A DNA stretch of 64,000 nt. Source: Bog-473 sp963777485. GTDB taxonomy: Bacteria; Actinomycetota; Acidimicrobiia; Acidimicrobiales; RAAP-2. The notes beneath the pieces are model-generated. The model did not search any database, was not told where the DNA came from, and saw only the letters and a list, made by a program, of their open reading frames with translations. The stretch lies in NCBI GenBank assembly GCA_963777485.1, contig CAVZQP010000004.1, positions 1 through 64,000 of the forward strand, written 5' to 3'. Below are positions 7,993-15,972 of the stretch, piece after piece. Both the position numbers and the translations under genes were made by a program. The first letter of the stretch is position 1. Each line of letters starts with the position of its first letter.

Positions 7993-8601
7993 ATGCCTGA
8001 CGACGGGCCACAGCACTCCGGGGGGATGACGGGTTCGCTCAAAGCGGCACGAGCAGCGGTCGTGCTCGTGCTCTTCGTCGTCGCGGTCGCCATCCTCGTC
8101 GCCGTCGGGACGCGCTCGACGCCGACCACGTCAACCAGCGCCCAGACGACCTCGACTACCGCAGCGGCGACGGGCGGGTCGACCACGACAACCGCACATG
8201 CGGGCGGCGCGGCCTCGTCCACGACCACGTCGACGACGTCGAGCCACGGCCACGGCCACGGCGCTGCCTCCACCACGACCACGGTGCCCCACGCCTCGGT
8301 GAGCGTCGTGGTGGCGAACGCCACGAACACCAACGGCCTCGCTGCCCACTACTCGACCGTTATCGGCGCCGGAGGCTGGAAGATGGGTACCCCGATCGAC
8401 GCGTCCACGACGGAGGCGACGTCGACCGTCTACTACGCGGCGGGCCAGCAGGCGGCGGCCCAGGCAATCGCGACCACCATCGGGGTGAAGCCGACACAGG
8501 TGCAGCCACTCACGACGGCCGCGCCGGTCGCCGGCGCGACGGGCAACGACGTCGTCGTCGTGGTCGGTCAAGACTTGGCATCAGCTTCGAACGGCTCTTG
8601 A
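7993..8601 (+). CDS. Membrane-anchored LytR C-terminal-domain protein
   Basis: 202 residues. An N-terminal transmembrane helix (AAVVLVLFVVAVAILVAVG, about 20-38) is followed by a long Thr/Ser/Ala linker with HGHGHG, then a LytR_C domain at about 105-195 (SVVVANATNTNGLAAHYSTV, VYYAAGQQAAAQAIA, DVVVVVGQDL). LytR_C domains occur in cell-wall-associated proteins, often without catalytic activity. Its stop overlaps the TTG start of otsB (TTGA), so both are probably co-transcribed. Confidence 0.8.
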   Translation: MPDDGPQHSGGMTGSLKAARAAVVLVLFVVAVAILVAVGTRSTPTTSTSAQTTSTTAAATGGSTTTTAHAGGAASSTTTSTTSSHGHGHGAASTTTTVPHASVSVVVANATNTNGLAAHYSTVIGAGGWKMGTPIDASTTEATSTVYYAAGQQAAAQAIATTIGVKPTQVQPLTTAAPVAGATGNDVVVVVGQDLASASNGS

Positions 8602-9470
8602 CGCCAGCGGGCCCGGCCGACGCCGATCGCAGGGACGCTGACGCCGACTCCGACATACGGCTGCCCGGAGCGCTCGCACCGTTGGCCGCCGCTCCAGCGC
8701 GCACAGCCCTGTTCCTCGACTTCGATGGGACGCTTGCCGCCATCGTCGCCGACCCGCGCGACGCGCGCCCGCTCCCCGGTGTCCCAACGCTGTTGTCCGA
8801 GCTGGCCGAGGAATTCGAGCTGGTGGCGGTCATTTCAGGCCGCCCTACCTCGTTCCTGGTCGAAGCCCTCGGCCCGCCCGTCGGCGTGATGTTGGCCGGC
8901 CTCTACGGGCTCGAGAGAGCCCTGCAGGGCCCCGAACATGACACCTGGGCGGAGGTCATAGACAACATCGTTCGAGAAGCGGAGTCCACGGCGCCGCCCG
9001 GCATATACGTGGAGCCGAAGGGGCTCACCGTCACGCTCCACTGGCGTCACGCCCGTGAGCAGAAGGAATGGGTCGTCTCCTATGCCGAGCGCGCCGCAGC
9101 CGCCCACAACCTGCTCGTGCACCAGGGCCGTCACGAACGCGAACTGCGCCCTCCGCTCGATGTCGACAAAGGCACCGTGGTGCGTTCTCTCGCCGCCGAG
9201 CTAGAAGGCCGCGTCGACAACGCCGCCGCGTTCGGCGACGACATCGGCGATCTTCCTGCGTTCGAGGCCCTCACCCAGCTCACAAAGCCCGACGGCACCT
9301 CGATCTACACGGTGCGCGTCGCCGCGGTCGACACCGAAAGCCCCCAAGAGGTCGCCGACGCCGCTGACCTCACCGTCGCCGGTGCCACCGGTGCCGTCGC
9401 ACTCCTCGCTGCCCTCAGGGATGCGGCACACGGCGCCGCTGCGTCTGCGTCCTCGTCGACTCAGCCCTGA
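8598..9470 (+). CDS. otsB: Trehalose-6-phosphate phosphatase
   Basis: 290 residues from TTG 8598. HAD-superfamily motif I FLDFDGTLA (two catalytic Asp), motif II SGR in VAVISGRP, Lys in DVDKGTVV and the acidic motif FGDDIGDLPAFEAL match OtsB, which releases trehalose from trehalose-6-phosphate. It overlaps the LytR_C gene upstream by four bases. Its 3' end overlaps the 3' end of the convergent otsA gene by ten bases, so synthase and phosphatase are tail-to-tail rather than in one operon. The TTG start is chosen for the overlap and for the ordinary length. Confidence 0.93.
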   Translation: MTPAGPADADRRDADADSDIRLPGALAPLAAAPARTALFLDFDGTLAAIVADPRDARPLPGVPTLLSELAEEFELVAVISGRPTSFLVEALGPPVGVMLAGLYGLERALQGPEHDTWAEVIDNIVREAESTAPPGIYVEPKGLTVTLHWRHAREQKEWVVSYAERAAAAHNLLVHQGRHERELRPPLDVDKGTVVRSLAAELEGRVDNAAAFGDDIGDLPAFEALTQLTKPDGTSIYTVRVAAVDTESPQEVADAADLTVAGATGAVALLAALRDAAHGAAASASSSTQP

Positions 9471-10870
9471 GCCGCCGCCAACTGATCGGCCCACCAGTCC
9501 GCCGACGTCCGCCCCACGACGGCGGAGCGCAGAGCGCCGGCGCGAGCCGCCCGCTCCGTGGACGACATCGTCAGAGCGGCATGCAAAGCGTCGGCCGTAC
9601 CCGCCACGTCGAACGGGTTCACCCCCACGGCGCCCTCCCCGTCCAACTCGAGCTCCTCCCACGCCCCGGCCTCACGGGACAGGAGCAACACGCCGTCCTC
9701 CGTGTTGATCAGCGGGCCCTCCTTGGCAACCAGGTTCATCCCGTCACGTATGGGGTTGATCAACAGGACGTCTGACAAGGTCAACGCCGCCAGCGAGCGC
9801 GCGTAGTCGTCGGAGAGCGACAACACGATCGGCGACCACCCAACGTCCCCGTACGCATGGTTGATCCGCTCAGCCGTGTGCTCCACGTCCGCCGAATACG
9901 CCAGATACTCAGCCAGCCCCTGCCGCGACGGATACGCGCACACGACATGCACCACCTGTCGGTGCCATTCCGGCCGCGCCACCAAGAGCTCCTCGAAGGC
10001 CAGCATCCCCCGCACGATGTTCTTCGACGGCTCCATGCGATCCGCCCGGGCCACCACCCGGCGCCCCCCGACCTCGTCACGCAATGCAGCGACCGCCGCC
10101 GCCACGCCGTCCGTCGCCGCTTCGCCGGTCACTCCGTCGACGTCCAACCCGAGCGGCGCCACGAACGTCCGAGGCGCCACAAGCCCGTCGCCGTGTCCCG
10201 GCCCACCTCCCCGTCCCGTCGCCCCGTAGCAGGCGAGGAACCCCGCCTCCCACTTGTGGCAGTGGAAGCCGCACGCCCCGTACCCAGCCATCCCGTCCAA
10301 CAACTCCAACCGCACATCGTCCGGCAACACCGCCAACATCGCCGGCTCGGCGAACGGCGTGTGCAGGAAGTGGACCGTCCGCAGGTCCGGGCGCCGCTCG
10401 ACCAGCATCCGGCCGAGCAGCGAGAAGTGGTAGTCCTGGACCAGCACGGTGTCCCCGTCATCCGCCCGCTCCGATACCGCGTCCGCCATCGCCCGGTTGT
10501 ACGCCCTGTACCCCTCCCACGCCTGCCGCCAGCGCCGGTCGAAGCGGGGCCGGTTGGGCAGGTCGAACAGGTGATGGTGGACGTACCACAACGTCGTGTT
10601 GGCGACGACGTCGTAGGCCTGCCGGTATGTCTCGTCGTCGATCACGACCGGCAGGAGGTCGAGCCCTTCGACGTGCATGAGCCCTTTGGAAACAGCCTCG
10701 CGGTCCGCCGCCCCCATCGTCACGGAGGCCCACGTCGTGCCGCTCCCCGCGAGGAGACGGTGCAACGACGACGCCAGCCCGCCCGCCGCAGGCACGGGGA
10801 CGAGTTCCCCGTCCGCGGCGGCGCGAAAGGTCAGCGGGCCGCGGTTGGAGACGACGATGGTGCGGCTCAC
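9461..10870 (-). CDS. otsA: Trehalose-6-phosphate synthase (GT20)
   Basis: 469 residues from GTG 10870, beginning SRTIVVSNRGPLTF with the SNRGP nucleotide-sugar loop. WYVHHHLFDLP, VLVQDYHFSLLGRML and FLHTPFAEP are hallmark trehalose-phosphate synthase segments, and DRMEPSKNIVRGMLAFEELL with RDGMNLVAKE form the UDP/GDP-glucose site. The start overlaps the stop of gpgS by four bases (GTGA), so both are translationally coupled. It makes trehalose-6-phosphate for the otsB product encoded on the other strand. A much longer open frame continues upstream through gpgS and thrC but is not real coding. Confidence 0.92.
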   Translation of the reverse strand: MSRTIVVSNRGPLTFRAAADGELVPVPAAGGLASSLHRLLAGSGTTWASVTMGAADREAVSKGLMHVEGLDLLPVVIDDETYRQAYDVVANTTLWYVHHHLFDLPNRPRFDRRWRQAWEGYRAYNRAMADAVSERADDGDTVLVQDYHFSLLGRMLVERRPDLRTVHFLHTPFAEPAMLAVLPDDVRLELLDGMAGYGACGFHCHKWEAGFLACYGATGRGGGPGHGDGLVAPRTFVAPLGLDVDGVTGEAATDGVAAAVAALRDEVGGRRVVARADRMEPSKNIVRGMLAFEELLVARPEWHRQVVHVVCAYPSRQGLAEYLAYSADVEHTAERINHAYGDVGWSPIVLSLSDDYARSLAALTLSDVLLINPIRDGMNLVAKEGPLINTEDGVLLLSREAGAWEELELDGEGAVGVNPFDVAGTADALHAALTMSSTERAARAGALRSAVVGRTSADWWADQLAAAQG

Positions 10871-11676
10871 GCGCGCCGCGGGAGCGAGCCCAGCTTCGAA
10901 GCGGGCGTCCGGTCCAGCGCGGCCCGCAGCACGTCGACGGCCTGGGGCCGCAGCTCGTGCAGCGGGCGGTTGCGGTGGATGCGCTCGCCGAGGTCGACCT
11001 GGGCCAGCCGATCCGTACCCAGCGCCTGGCTCACGTCGATCAGCAGCCCGAGTTCGACGCCGTAACCCTCTGCAAAGCCGACCTTCTCGAAGACCCAGCG
11101 ATGGGCGGCGGTCTCGCCGGCCAGCGGCTGGCGCACGTCGGACAGCTCCGGGAACAAGAGCTCGAGCACCGGGCGCGCCACCAGCTCGGTCACTCGCCCG
11201 CCGCCGGTCGGGTCGTCGTGCAGCGGCCGCGTGTAGAAGCCCTTCACCAGAGCGACGTCGTCGGTCGTCAGGAGAGGGCCGAGGAGCCCCGTGACGAAGG
11301 CCGGCGTGGTGTTCGCCACGTCCGCGTCGAGATAGGCCACGACGTCGCCCACCGCCGCGTCCAAGGCGGCGGCCATGGCCTGCCCCTTGCCGCCGGTGCC
11401 GACCGGGCGGCTGACCACCCGGGCCCCGGCCTCGCCGGCCCGGACGGCCGTGTCGTCGGTCGACCCGTCGTCGAGCACGATGACCTCGTCGACGAGGCCG
11501 TTGCCGCCGTGCTCGGCCAAGAAGGGCTGGACCACCGCCCGGACCACCGAGCCGACCGTCGAGCCCTCGTCGCGGGCGGGGATGCAGACCGAGACGGTGC
11601 GGCCGGTGCGGGCCTTGGCCTCGAGGACCAGGTCCGCAGGGAAGTCCCCGTGGTGGAAGGTGCGTGCCACTCCCAC
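10867..11676 (-). CDS. gpgS: Glucosyl-3-phosphoglycerate synthase (GT81)
   Basis: 269 residues. GT-A fold with SVCIPARDEGSTVG, VIVLDDGSTDDTA and the metal-binding AYLDADVANTTP (DxD type). FYTRPLHDDPTGGGRVTELV and EGYGVELGLLIDV are typical of GpgS, which transfers glucose from NDP-glucose to 3-phosphoglycerate, the first step to glucosylglycerate and mycobacterial-type methylglucose polysaccharides. It is the first gene of a minus-strand pair with otsA, so two compatible-solute enzymes are co-expressed. It diverges from the SAM riboswitch/thrC unit. The GTG at 11676 or the GTG two codons later could be the start. Confidence 0.9.
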   Translation of the reverse strand: MGVARTFHHGDFPADLVLEAKARTGRTVSVCIPARDEGSTVGSVVRAVVQPFLAEHGGNGLVDEVIVLDDGSTDDTAVRAGEAGARVVSRPVGTGGKGQAMAAALDAAVGDVVAYLDADVANTTPAFVTGLLGPLLTTDDVALVKGFYTRPLHDDPTGGGRVTELVARPVLELLFPELSDVRQPLAGETAAHRWVFEKVGFAEGYGVELGLLIDVSQALGTDRLAQVDLGERIHRNRPLHELRPQAVDVLRAALDRTPASKLGSLPRRA

Positions 11677-11735
11677 GATTCAACCAGGCAGGCTGCGTTG
11701 AGGTGACCGGCCGCCAGGCGCTACCATGGTGGACA

Positions 11736-11823
11736 TCATCCAGAGCGACTGAGGGACGGGCCCGTTGAAGTCGCGGCAACCAGTGCAACGCACCCTGGTG
11801 CCAATGCCCGACCGATGAGGAGG
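11736..11823 (+). promoter_or_regulatory. SAM-I (S-box) riboswitch upstream of thrC
   Basis: The conserved SAM-I core is visible: P1 5' strand TCATC (11736-11740), CAGAGCGAC, GAGGGACGGGCCC, TTGAAGTCGCGGCAACC, then GGTGCCAATGCCCGACC and the P1 3' strand GATGA (11814-11818). The P1 3' strand touches the Shine-Dalgarno AGGAGG (11818-11823) of thrC, whose ATG is at 11828. Ligand binding, which stabilises P1, could therefore hide the ribosome site directly, with no separate terminator needed. Confidence 0.85.
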
Positions 11824-11827
11824 ACCG

Positions 11828-13087
11828 ATGGTCGATTTCGTCACTGGGCTTCGCTGTCGTGAATGTCAGCGTCCCTTCCCTGCTGAAGCACTCCACGTCT
11901 GTGACTACTGCTTCGGGCCGCTCGAGGTGGCCTACGACTACGAGCGGATCGCGGCGACGGTCAGCCGTGAGCGGATCGAGGCCGGGCCGCGCACGATTTG
12001 GCGCTATCGGGACCTGCTCCCCGTCGACGACGAGGCGCCCGTCGACCTGGGCGCCGGGTTCACCCCGCTCGTGCGCGCCGACCGGCTGGCGGCAGAGCTG
12101 GGGCTGGGCGAGCTGTGGATCAAGGACGACACTGCGAACCCGACCGGGTCGTTCAAGGACCGCGTCGTCTCGGTCGCACTGACCAAGGCGCGGCGCCTCG
12201 GCTTCAAGGTTGCCGCATGTGCCTCGACCGGCAACCTGGCCAACTCGGTGGCCGCCCACGCCGCCCGGGCCGGTATGGAATCGGTCGTGCTGATCCCGCA
12301 CGACCTCGAGGCCGCCAAGGTCACGATGACCACGGTCTACGGCGGCACCGTCATCGCGGTGGAAGGCACATACGACGATGTGAACCGGCTGTGCGCCGAG
12401 CTCACCAGCGAGCGCCCGAGTTGGGCCTTCGTAAACGTCAACGTACGCACCTACTACGCCGAGGGCTCCAAGACCCTGGCTTTCGAAATCGCCGAGCAGC
12501 TGGGCTGGCAGGCGCCGGACCACGTGGTGGTCCCCATCGGGTCGGGGAGCCAGTTGACCAAGGTGGCCAAGGGTTTCTCCGAGCTGGGCAAGGTGGGGCT
12601 GCTGCCCGAGGAGCCCGCCGTGCGGGTCTCGGGCGCCCAGGCGGAGGGGTGTTCGCCGGTGGCGACCGCCTTCTTGGAGGGCACCGACGCCATCCGCCCG
12701 GTCAAGCCCAAGACGATCGCCAAGTCGCTGGCCATCGGGAACCCGGCCGACGGCTGGTACGCGCTCGACGTCATGCGGAAGTCGGGGGGCTCGTGCGCCG
12801 CGGTGACCGACGACGAGGTGCGCGAGGCCATTGGGCTGCTGGCGAGGACCGAGGGCATCTTCGCCGAAACGGCGGGAGGCGTCACGATCGCCACGCTGTG
12901 CAAGCTGGCCGCCTCGGGTGCCATCCGCCCCGACGAGCGGGTGGTCGCCCTGGTGACGGGGCACGGCCTGAAGACCGTGGAGGCGTTGACCGGGACCGAG
13001 GGTTCGGCGCCGACCGCCACCATCGCCCCGACCCTGGCGGCCTTCGACACCGCCGTCGACAGCACCGAGGAGACGCCGAGCCGATGA
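11828..13087 (+). CDS. thrC: Threonine synthase family enzyme (PLP-dependent), SAM-riboswitch controlled
   Basis: 419 residues from ATG 11828. An N-terminal zinc ribbon (CREC at 10-13, CDYC at 25-28) precedes the fold-type II PLP domain. The Schiff-base Lys is K110 in TGSFKDR, and STGNLANSVAAHAARAG forms the phosphate/PLP loop. Known members convert O-phosphohomoserine to threonine. It is coupled by ATGA to a CysO-like sulfur carrier and preceded by a SAM-I riboswitch, both unusual for a plain threonine synthase and suggestive of sulfur metabolism. It may be a true ThrC whose use of O-phosphohomoserine is balanced with methionine synthesis, or a paralogue using sulfur from the carrier. Confidence 0.85.
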   Translation: MVDFVTGLRCRECQRPFPAEALHVCDYCFGPLEVAYDYERIAATVSRERIEAGPRTIWRYRDLLPVDDEAPVDLGAGFTPLVRADRLAAELGLGELWIKDDTANPTGSFKDRVVSVALTKARRLGFKVAACASTGNLANSVAAHAARAGMESVVLIPHDLEAAKVTMTTVYGGTVIAVEGTYDDVNRLCAELTSERPSWAFVNVNVRTYYAEGSKTLAFEIAEQLGWQAPDHVVVPIGSGSQLTKVAKGFSELGKVGLLPEEPAVRVSGAQAEGCSPVATAFLEGTDAIRPVKPKTIAKSLAIGNPADGWYALDVMRKSGGSCAAVTDDEVREAIGLLARTEGIFAETAGGVTIATLCKLAASGAIRPDERVVALVTGHGLKTVEALTGTEGSAPTATIAPTLAAFDTAVDSTEETPSR

Positions 13088-13359
13088 GCGTGACCGTCCG
13101 CATCCCCACCCAGCTGCGCACCCTGACGGGGGGCGCCGGCGAGGTCGCCGTCGAGGGGGCCTCGGTGGGCGAAGTCCTGAAGGCATTGGATGCCGCCCAT
13201 GCAGGGTTCGCCGACCGCCTGTTCGACGACGGGGGCAACCTCCGCCGGTTCGTGAACGTGTTCCTGGCCGACGAGGACGTCCGGTTCCTCGACGGCCTGG
13301 CGACGCCGGTGGCGGACGGTCAGACCCTGTCGATCGTGCCGGCGGTGGCGGGGGGCTGA
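13084..13359 (+). CDS. cysO: CysO-like sulfur-carrier protein (MoaD/ThiS fold)
   Basis: 91 residues from ATG 13084, overlapping the thrC stop (ATGA). Ubiquitin-like beta-grasp protein beginning SVTVRIPTQLRTLTGG, with NLRRFVNVFLADEDVRFLDG, GLATPVADGQTLSIVPAVAGG and the required C-terminal Gly-Gly. It closely resembles mycobacterial CysO, which carries sulfur as a C-terminal thiocarboxylate to the cysteine synthase CysM. No mec protease or cysM is beside it here; the partner gene is the threonine-synthase-family enzyme. It must be activated by an E1-like/MoeZ enzyme encoded elsewhere. Confidence 0.85.
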   Translation: MSVTVRIPTQLRTLTGGAGEVAVEGASVGEVLKALDAAHAGFADRLFDDGGNLRRFVNVFLADEDVRFLDGLATPVADGQTLSIVPAVAGG

Positions 13360-13377
13360 GGGGCGGAGCGGGGCTGG

Positions 13378-13399
13378 CCGCCGGGGAGGAGTCCGGCGG
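13378..13399 (+). terminator. GC hairpin after cysO
   Basis: CCGCCGG, 8-base loop, CCGGCGG, a perfect 7-bp stem 18 bases after the cysO stop and upstream of the groEL promoter. No U-run. It may separate the riboswitch operon from groEL. Confidence 0.4.
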
Positions 13400-13435
13400 A
13401 AAGGGGCGGTCGGTTGGCAGGCGGCGCGCTCGCCC

Positions 13436-13464
13436 TTGCACGCGACCCTTAAGGTGGGTACCGT
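13436..13464 (+). promoter_or_regulatory. Candidate housekeeping promoter of groEL
   Basis: TTGCAC (13436-13441), 17-base spacer, TACCGT (13459-13464). The -10 region touches the first arm of the CIRCE operator, the arrangement expected for HrcA repression. Confidence 0.5.
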
Positions 13465-13490
13465 TAGCACTCAGACGACGAGAGTGCTAA
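13464..13490 (+). promoter_or_regulatory. CIRCE operator (HrcA binding site)
   Basis: TTAGCACTC (13464-13472), nine-base spacer, GAGTGCTAA (13482-13490): an exact match to the CIRCE consensus. HrcA repressor should bind here and release on heat shock. It lies just upstream of the groEL Shine-Dalgarno GGAGGA. Confidence 0.95.
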
Positions 13491-13507
13491 TGGAGGAATA
13501 GAACCAG

Positions 13508-15127
13508 ATGGCCAAGATCATCTCCTTCCACGAGGAGGCCCGGCGCGGGCTCGAGACCGGCATGAACAAGCTGGCGGACGCCGTGCGTGTGACCCTCGGG
13601 CCGAAGGGCCGCAACGTGGTGCTCGACAAGAAGTGGGGCGCCCCGACCATTACGAACGACGGCGTGTCGATCGCCAAGGACATCGAGCTCGAGGACCCTT
13701 TCGAGAGGATCGGGGCCGAGCTGGTCAAAGAGGTCGCCAAGAAGACCGACGACGTGGCCGGCGACGGGACCACGACCGCGACGGTGCTGGCGTGGGCCAT
13801 GGTCCACGAGGGGCTGCGGAACGTGGCGGCGGGGGCGAACCCGATGTCGCTGAAGCGGGGCATCGAGGCCGCGGTGGAGACAGCGGTCGGGTCGATCCAC
13901 GCGCTGGCCAAGGAGACCGACTCCAAGGAGCAGATCGCGCAGGTGGCGTCGATCTCGGCGGCCGACAGCGAGATCGGCGGGATGATCTCCGAGGCCATCG
14001 ACAAGGTCGGGCGTGACGGCGTCATCACGGTGGAGGAGTCGCAGACGTTCGGGATGGACATGGATCTCGTCGAAGGCATGCGCTTCGACAAGGGCTACAT
14101 CGCCCCGTACTTCGTCACCGACCCCGAGCGCATGGAGGCCGTCCTGGAGGACGCCTACCTGCTGCTGGTCGGCTCGAAGATCACGGCCGTACGTGACCTG
14201 CTGCCGGTGCTCGAGAAGATCATGCAGAGCGGCAAGCCGCTCCTGATCATCGCCGAGGACGTCGAGGGCGAGGCCCTGGCGACGCTGGTCGTGAACAAGA
14301 TCCGCGGGACGTTCCGCTCGGTTGCGGTCAAGGCCCCCGGGTTCGGCGAGCGGCGCAAGGCCATGCTCCAGGACATCGCGATCCTGACGGGCGGCCAGGT
14401 CGTCACCGAAGAGGTCGGGCTGAAGCTCGAGAACGTGACGCTGGACCTGTTGGGCTCGGCCCGCAAGGTCGTCGTCACCAAGGACGAGACGACGATCGTC
14501 GAGGGCGGCGGGACCGAGAGCGACATCAAGGGACGGATCAACCAGATCAAGACCGAGATCGAGAACACGGACTCGGACTACGACCGGGAGAAGCTCCAGG
14601 AGCGCCTGGCCAAGCTGTCCGGTGGCGTGGCCGTGATCAAGGTCGGCGCCGCGACGGAGGTCGAGCTGAAGGAGAAGAAGCACCGGATCGAGGATGCGGT
14701 GTCGACGACGAAGGCTGCGATCGAAGAGGGTGTCGTGCCCGGTGGCGGCGTGGCGTTGCTGCGGGCGCAGACGGCCATCCTGGAGGCGGCCGAGAAGCTC
14801 GAGGGTGACGAGGCGACCGGTGCCCGCATCGTGGCGAAGGCCGTCGAGGAGCCGCTGAAGCAGATCGCGGTGAACGCCGGTCTCGAGGGTGGCGTCGTGG
14901 TCGAGAAGGTCCGTGGGTTGAAGGGTGCGAACGGCTTGAACGCGGCGACGGGCGACTACACCGACCTGTTCAAGGACGGCGTGATCGACGCGGCCAAGGT
15001 GACCCGCTCGGCGCTGCAGAACGCGGCGTCGATCGCGGCCCTGTTCCTGACCACCGAGGCCGTGATCGTCGACAAGCCCGAAGAGGACGCTCCGGCCATG
15101 CCCGGCGCCGGGATGGACGACTACTAG
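13508..15127 (+). CDS. groEL: Chaperonin GroEL (Hsp60)
   Basis: 539 residues. It has the full GroEL architecture: ATP-binding VTLGPKGRNVVLDKKWG and GDGTTTATVLAW, apical domain in the middle, and the C-terminal equatorial part with GVVPGGGVALLRA. The C-terminus ends AMPGAGMDDY, lacking a long GGM tail and without the His-rich tail of some actinobacterial GroEL1 proteins. No groES precedes it, so this is a stand-alone copy of the actinobacterial groEL2 type. It is controlled by the upstream CIRCE element and ends before a strong hairpin. Confidence 0.97.
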   Translation: MAKIISFHEEARRGLETGMNKLADAVRVTLGPKGRNVVLDKKWGAPTITNDGVSIAKDIELEDPFERIGAELVKEVAKKTDDVAGDGTTTATVLAWAMVHEGLRNVAAGANPMSLKRGIEAAVETAVGSIHALAKETDSKEQIAQVASISAADSEIGGMISEAIDKVGRDGVITVEESQTFGMDMDLVEGMRFDKGYIAPYFVTDPERMEAVLEDAYLLLVGSKITAVRDLLPVLEKIMQSGKPLLIIAEDVEGEALATLVVNKIRGTFRSVAVKAPGFGERRKAMLQDIAILTGGQVVTEEVGLKLENVTLDLLGSARKVVVTKDETTIVEGGGTESDIKGRINQIKTEIENTDSDYDREKLQERLAKLSGGVAVIKVGAATEVELKEKKHRIEDAVSTTKAAIEEGVVPGGGVALLRAQTAILEAAEKLEGDEATGARIVAKAVEEPLKQIAVNAGLEGGVVVEKVRGLKGANGLNAATGDYTDLFKDGVIDAAKVTRSALQNAASIAALFLTTEAVIVDKPEEDAPAMPGAGMDDY

Positions 15128-15227
15128 ACCTCGACCAGGTCCGATGGGGCGTTGTCACTCCCGTGCCACGGGGTTGCAACAAGGCGGTGTGACACTGAGA
15201 GCCGCCTCACCCCCAACCCGAGGCTGA

Positions 15228-15262
15228 ACAGTGCGCCCGGCTTCGCCAGTCGGGCGCACTGT
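15228..15262 (+). terminator. Terminator hairpin between groEL and chdC
   Basis: ACAGTGCGCCCG (15228-15239), 11-base loop, CGGGCGCACTGT (15251-15262): a perfect 12-bp inverted repeat about 100 bases after groEL. There is no long U-tract, as is common in high-GC actinobacteria. Confidence 0.7.
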
Positions 15263-15291
15263 GCTGTACGGGGTCTCTTACACTGACGCCC

Positions 15292-15972
15292 GTGGCTCTG
15301 ACCCCGACGACCGGGTGGGCGGTCCTCCACCTCTTCTGCCGCCTGACCCCGGACTTCGACGCGAACGCCCTGCGCAAGGCGGTGGGCGCGGCGGAGGCCG
15401 ATGCGTACCAGGTGGTGCCGGTGGCACTCCTCGGTGCGAAGGGCGACCTCGGCCTGATGGCCCTGGGCCCCGACCAGTGGCGGCTGCGGCAGTTCCAGAC
15501 CGAGGTGGCGGCGGCGGGCGGGATCGTCGAGGAGTCGTACGTGTCGCTGACCGAGGTGTCCGAGTACGCGGCCGGGGTGCCCGAGGAACTGCGCCAAGCC
15601 CGCCTGTACCCGGTGTTGCCTCCTGAGGGGAAGGCGGCGTTCTGCTTCTACCCGATGAGCAAGCGGCGGGGGGGTGGCGAGGGCGACAACTGGTACCGGC
15701 TGGGGTTCGACGCCCGCAAGGAGCTCATGGTGGGCCACGGCAAGGTGGGCCGGACCTTCCACGGCCGCGTGCTCCAGGTCATCACCGGGTCGACGGGGCT
15801 CGACGACTACGAGTGGGGTGTGACGCTGTTCGGGGTCCATCCCGACGACCTGAAGGACTGTGTCTACGAGATGCGCTTCGACGAGGCGTCAGCCCGCTAC
15901 GCGGAGTTCGGGCCGTTCTACACCGGGATGGTCGGAAGTCTGGACGAAGTGCTGACGGTTCTCGGTGCTTGA
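15292..15972 (+). CDS. chdC: Coproheme decarboxylase (HemQ/ChdC, chlorite-dismutase family)
   Basis: 226 residues from GTG 15292. Dimeric alpha-beta-barrel family. The segment RLYPVLPPEGKAAFCFYPMS followed by KRR carries the conserved Tyr (Y120 in FYPMSKRR), and HGKVGRTFHGRVLQVITGS contains the proximal haem His (H149), followed by GLDDYEWGVTLF. ChdC converts coproheme III to haem b, the final step of the coproporphyrin-dependent haem pathway used by actinobacteria. Its last codons overlap the start of larE by eight bases if GTG 15965 is used there. Confidence 0.92.
   Translation: MALTPTTGWAVLHLFCRLTPDFDANALRKAVGAAEADAYQVVPVALLGAKGDLGLMALGPDQWRLRQFQTEVAAAGGIVEESYVSLTEVSEYAAGVPEELRQARLYPVLPPEGKAAFCFYPMSKRRGGGEGDNWYRLGFDARKELMVGHGKVGRTFHGRVLQVITGSTGLDDYEWGVTLFGVHPDDLKDCVYEMRFDEASARYAEFGPFYTGMVGSLDEVLTVLGA

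Noticed and set aside
9461..13441. Very long minus-strand open frame (1326 codons) across otsA, gpgS, thrC and cysO
   Set aside because: Only the first part (to 10870) is OtsA. The rest is antisense to well-supported genes and has low-complexity Arg/Pro/Gly composition.
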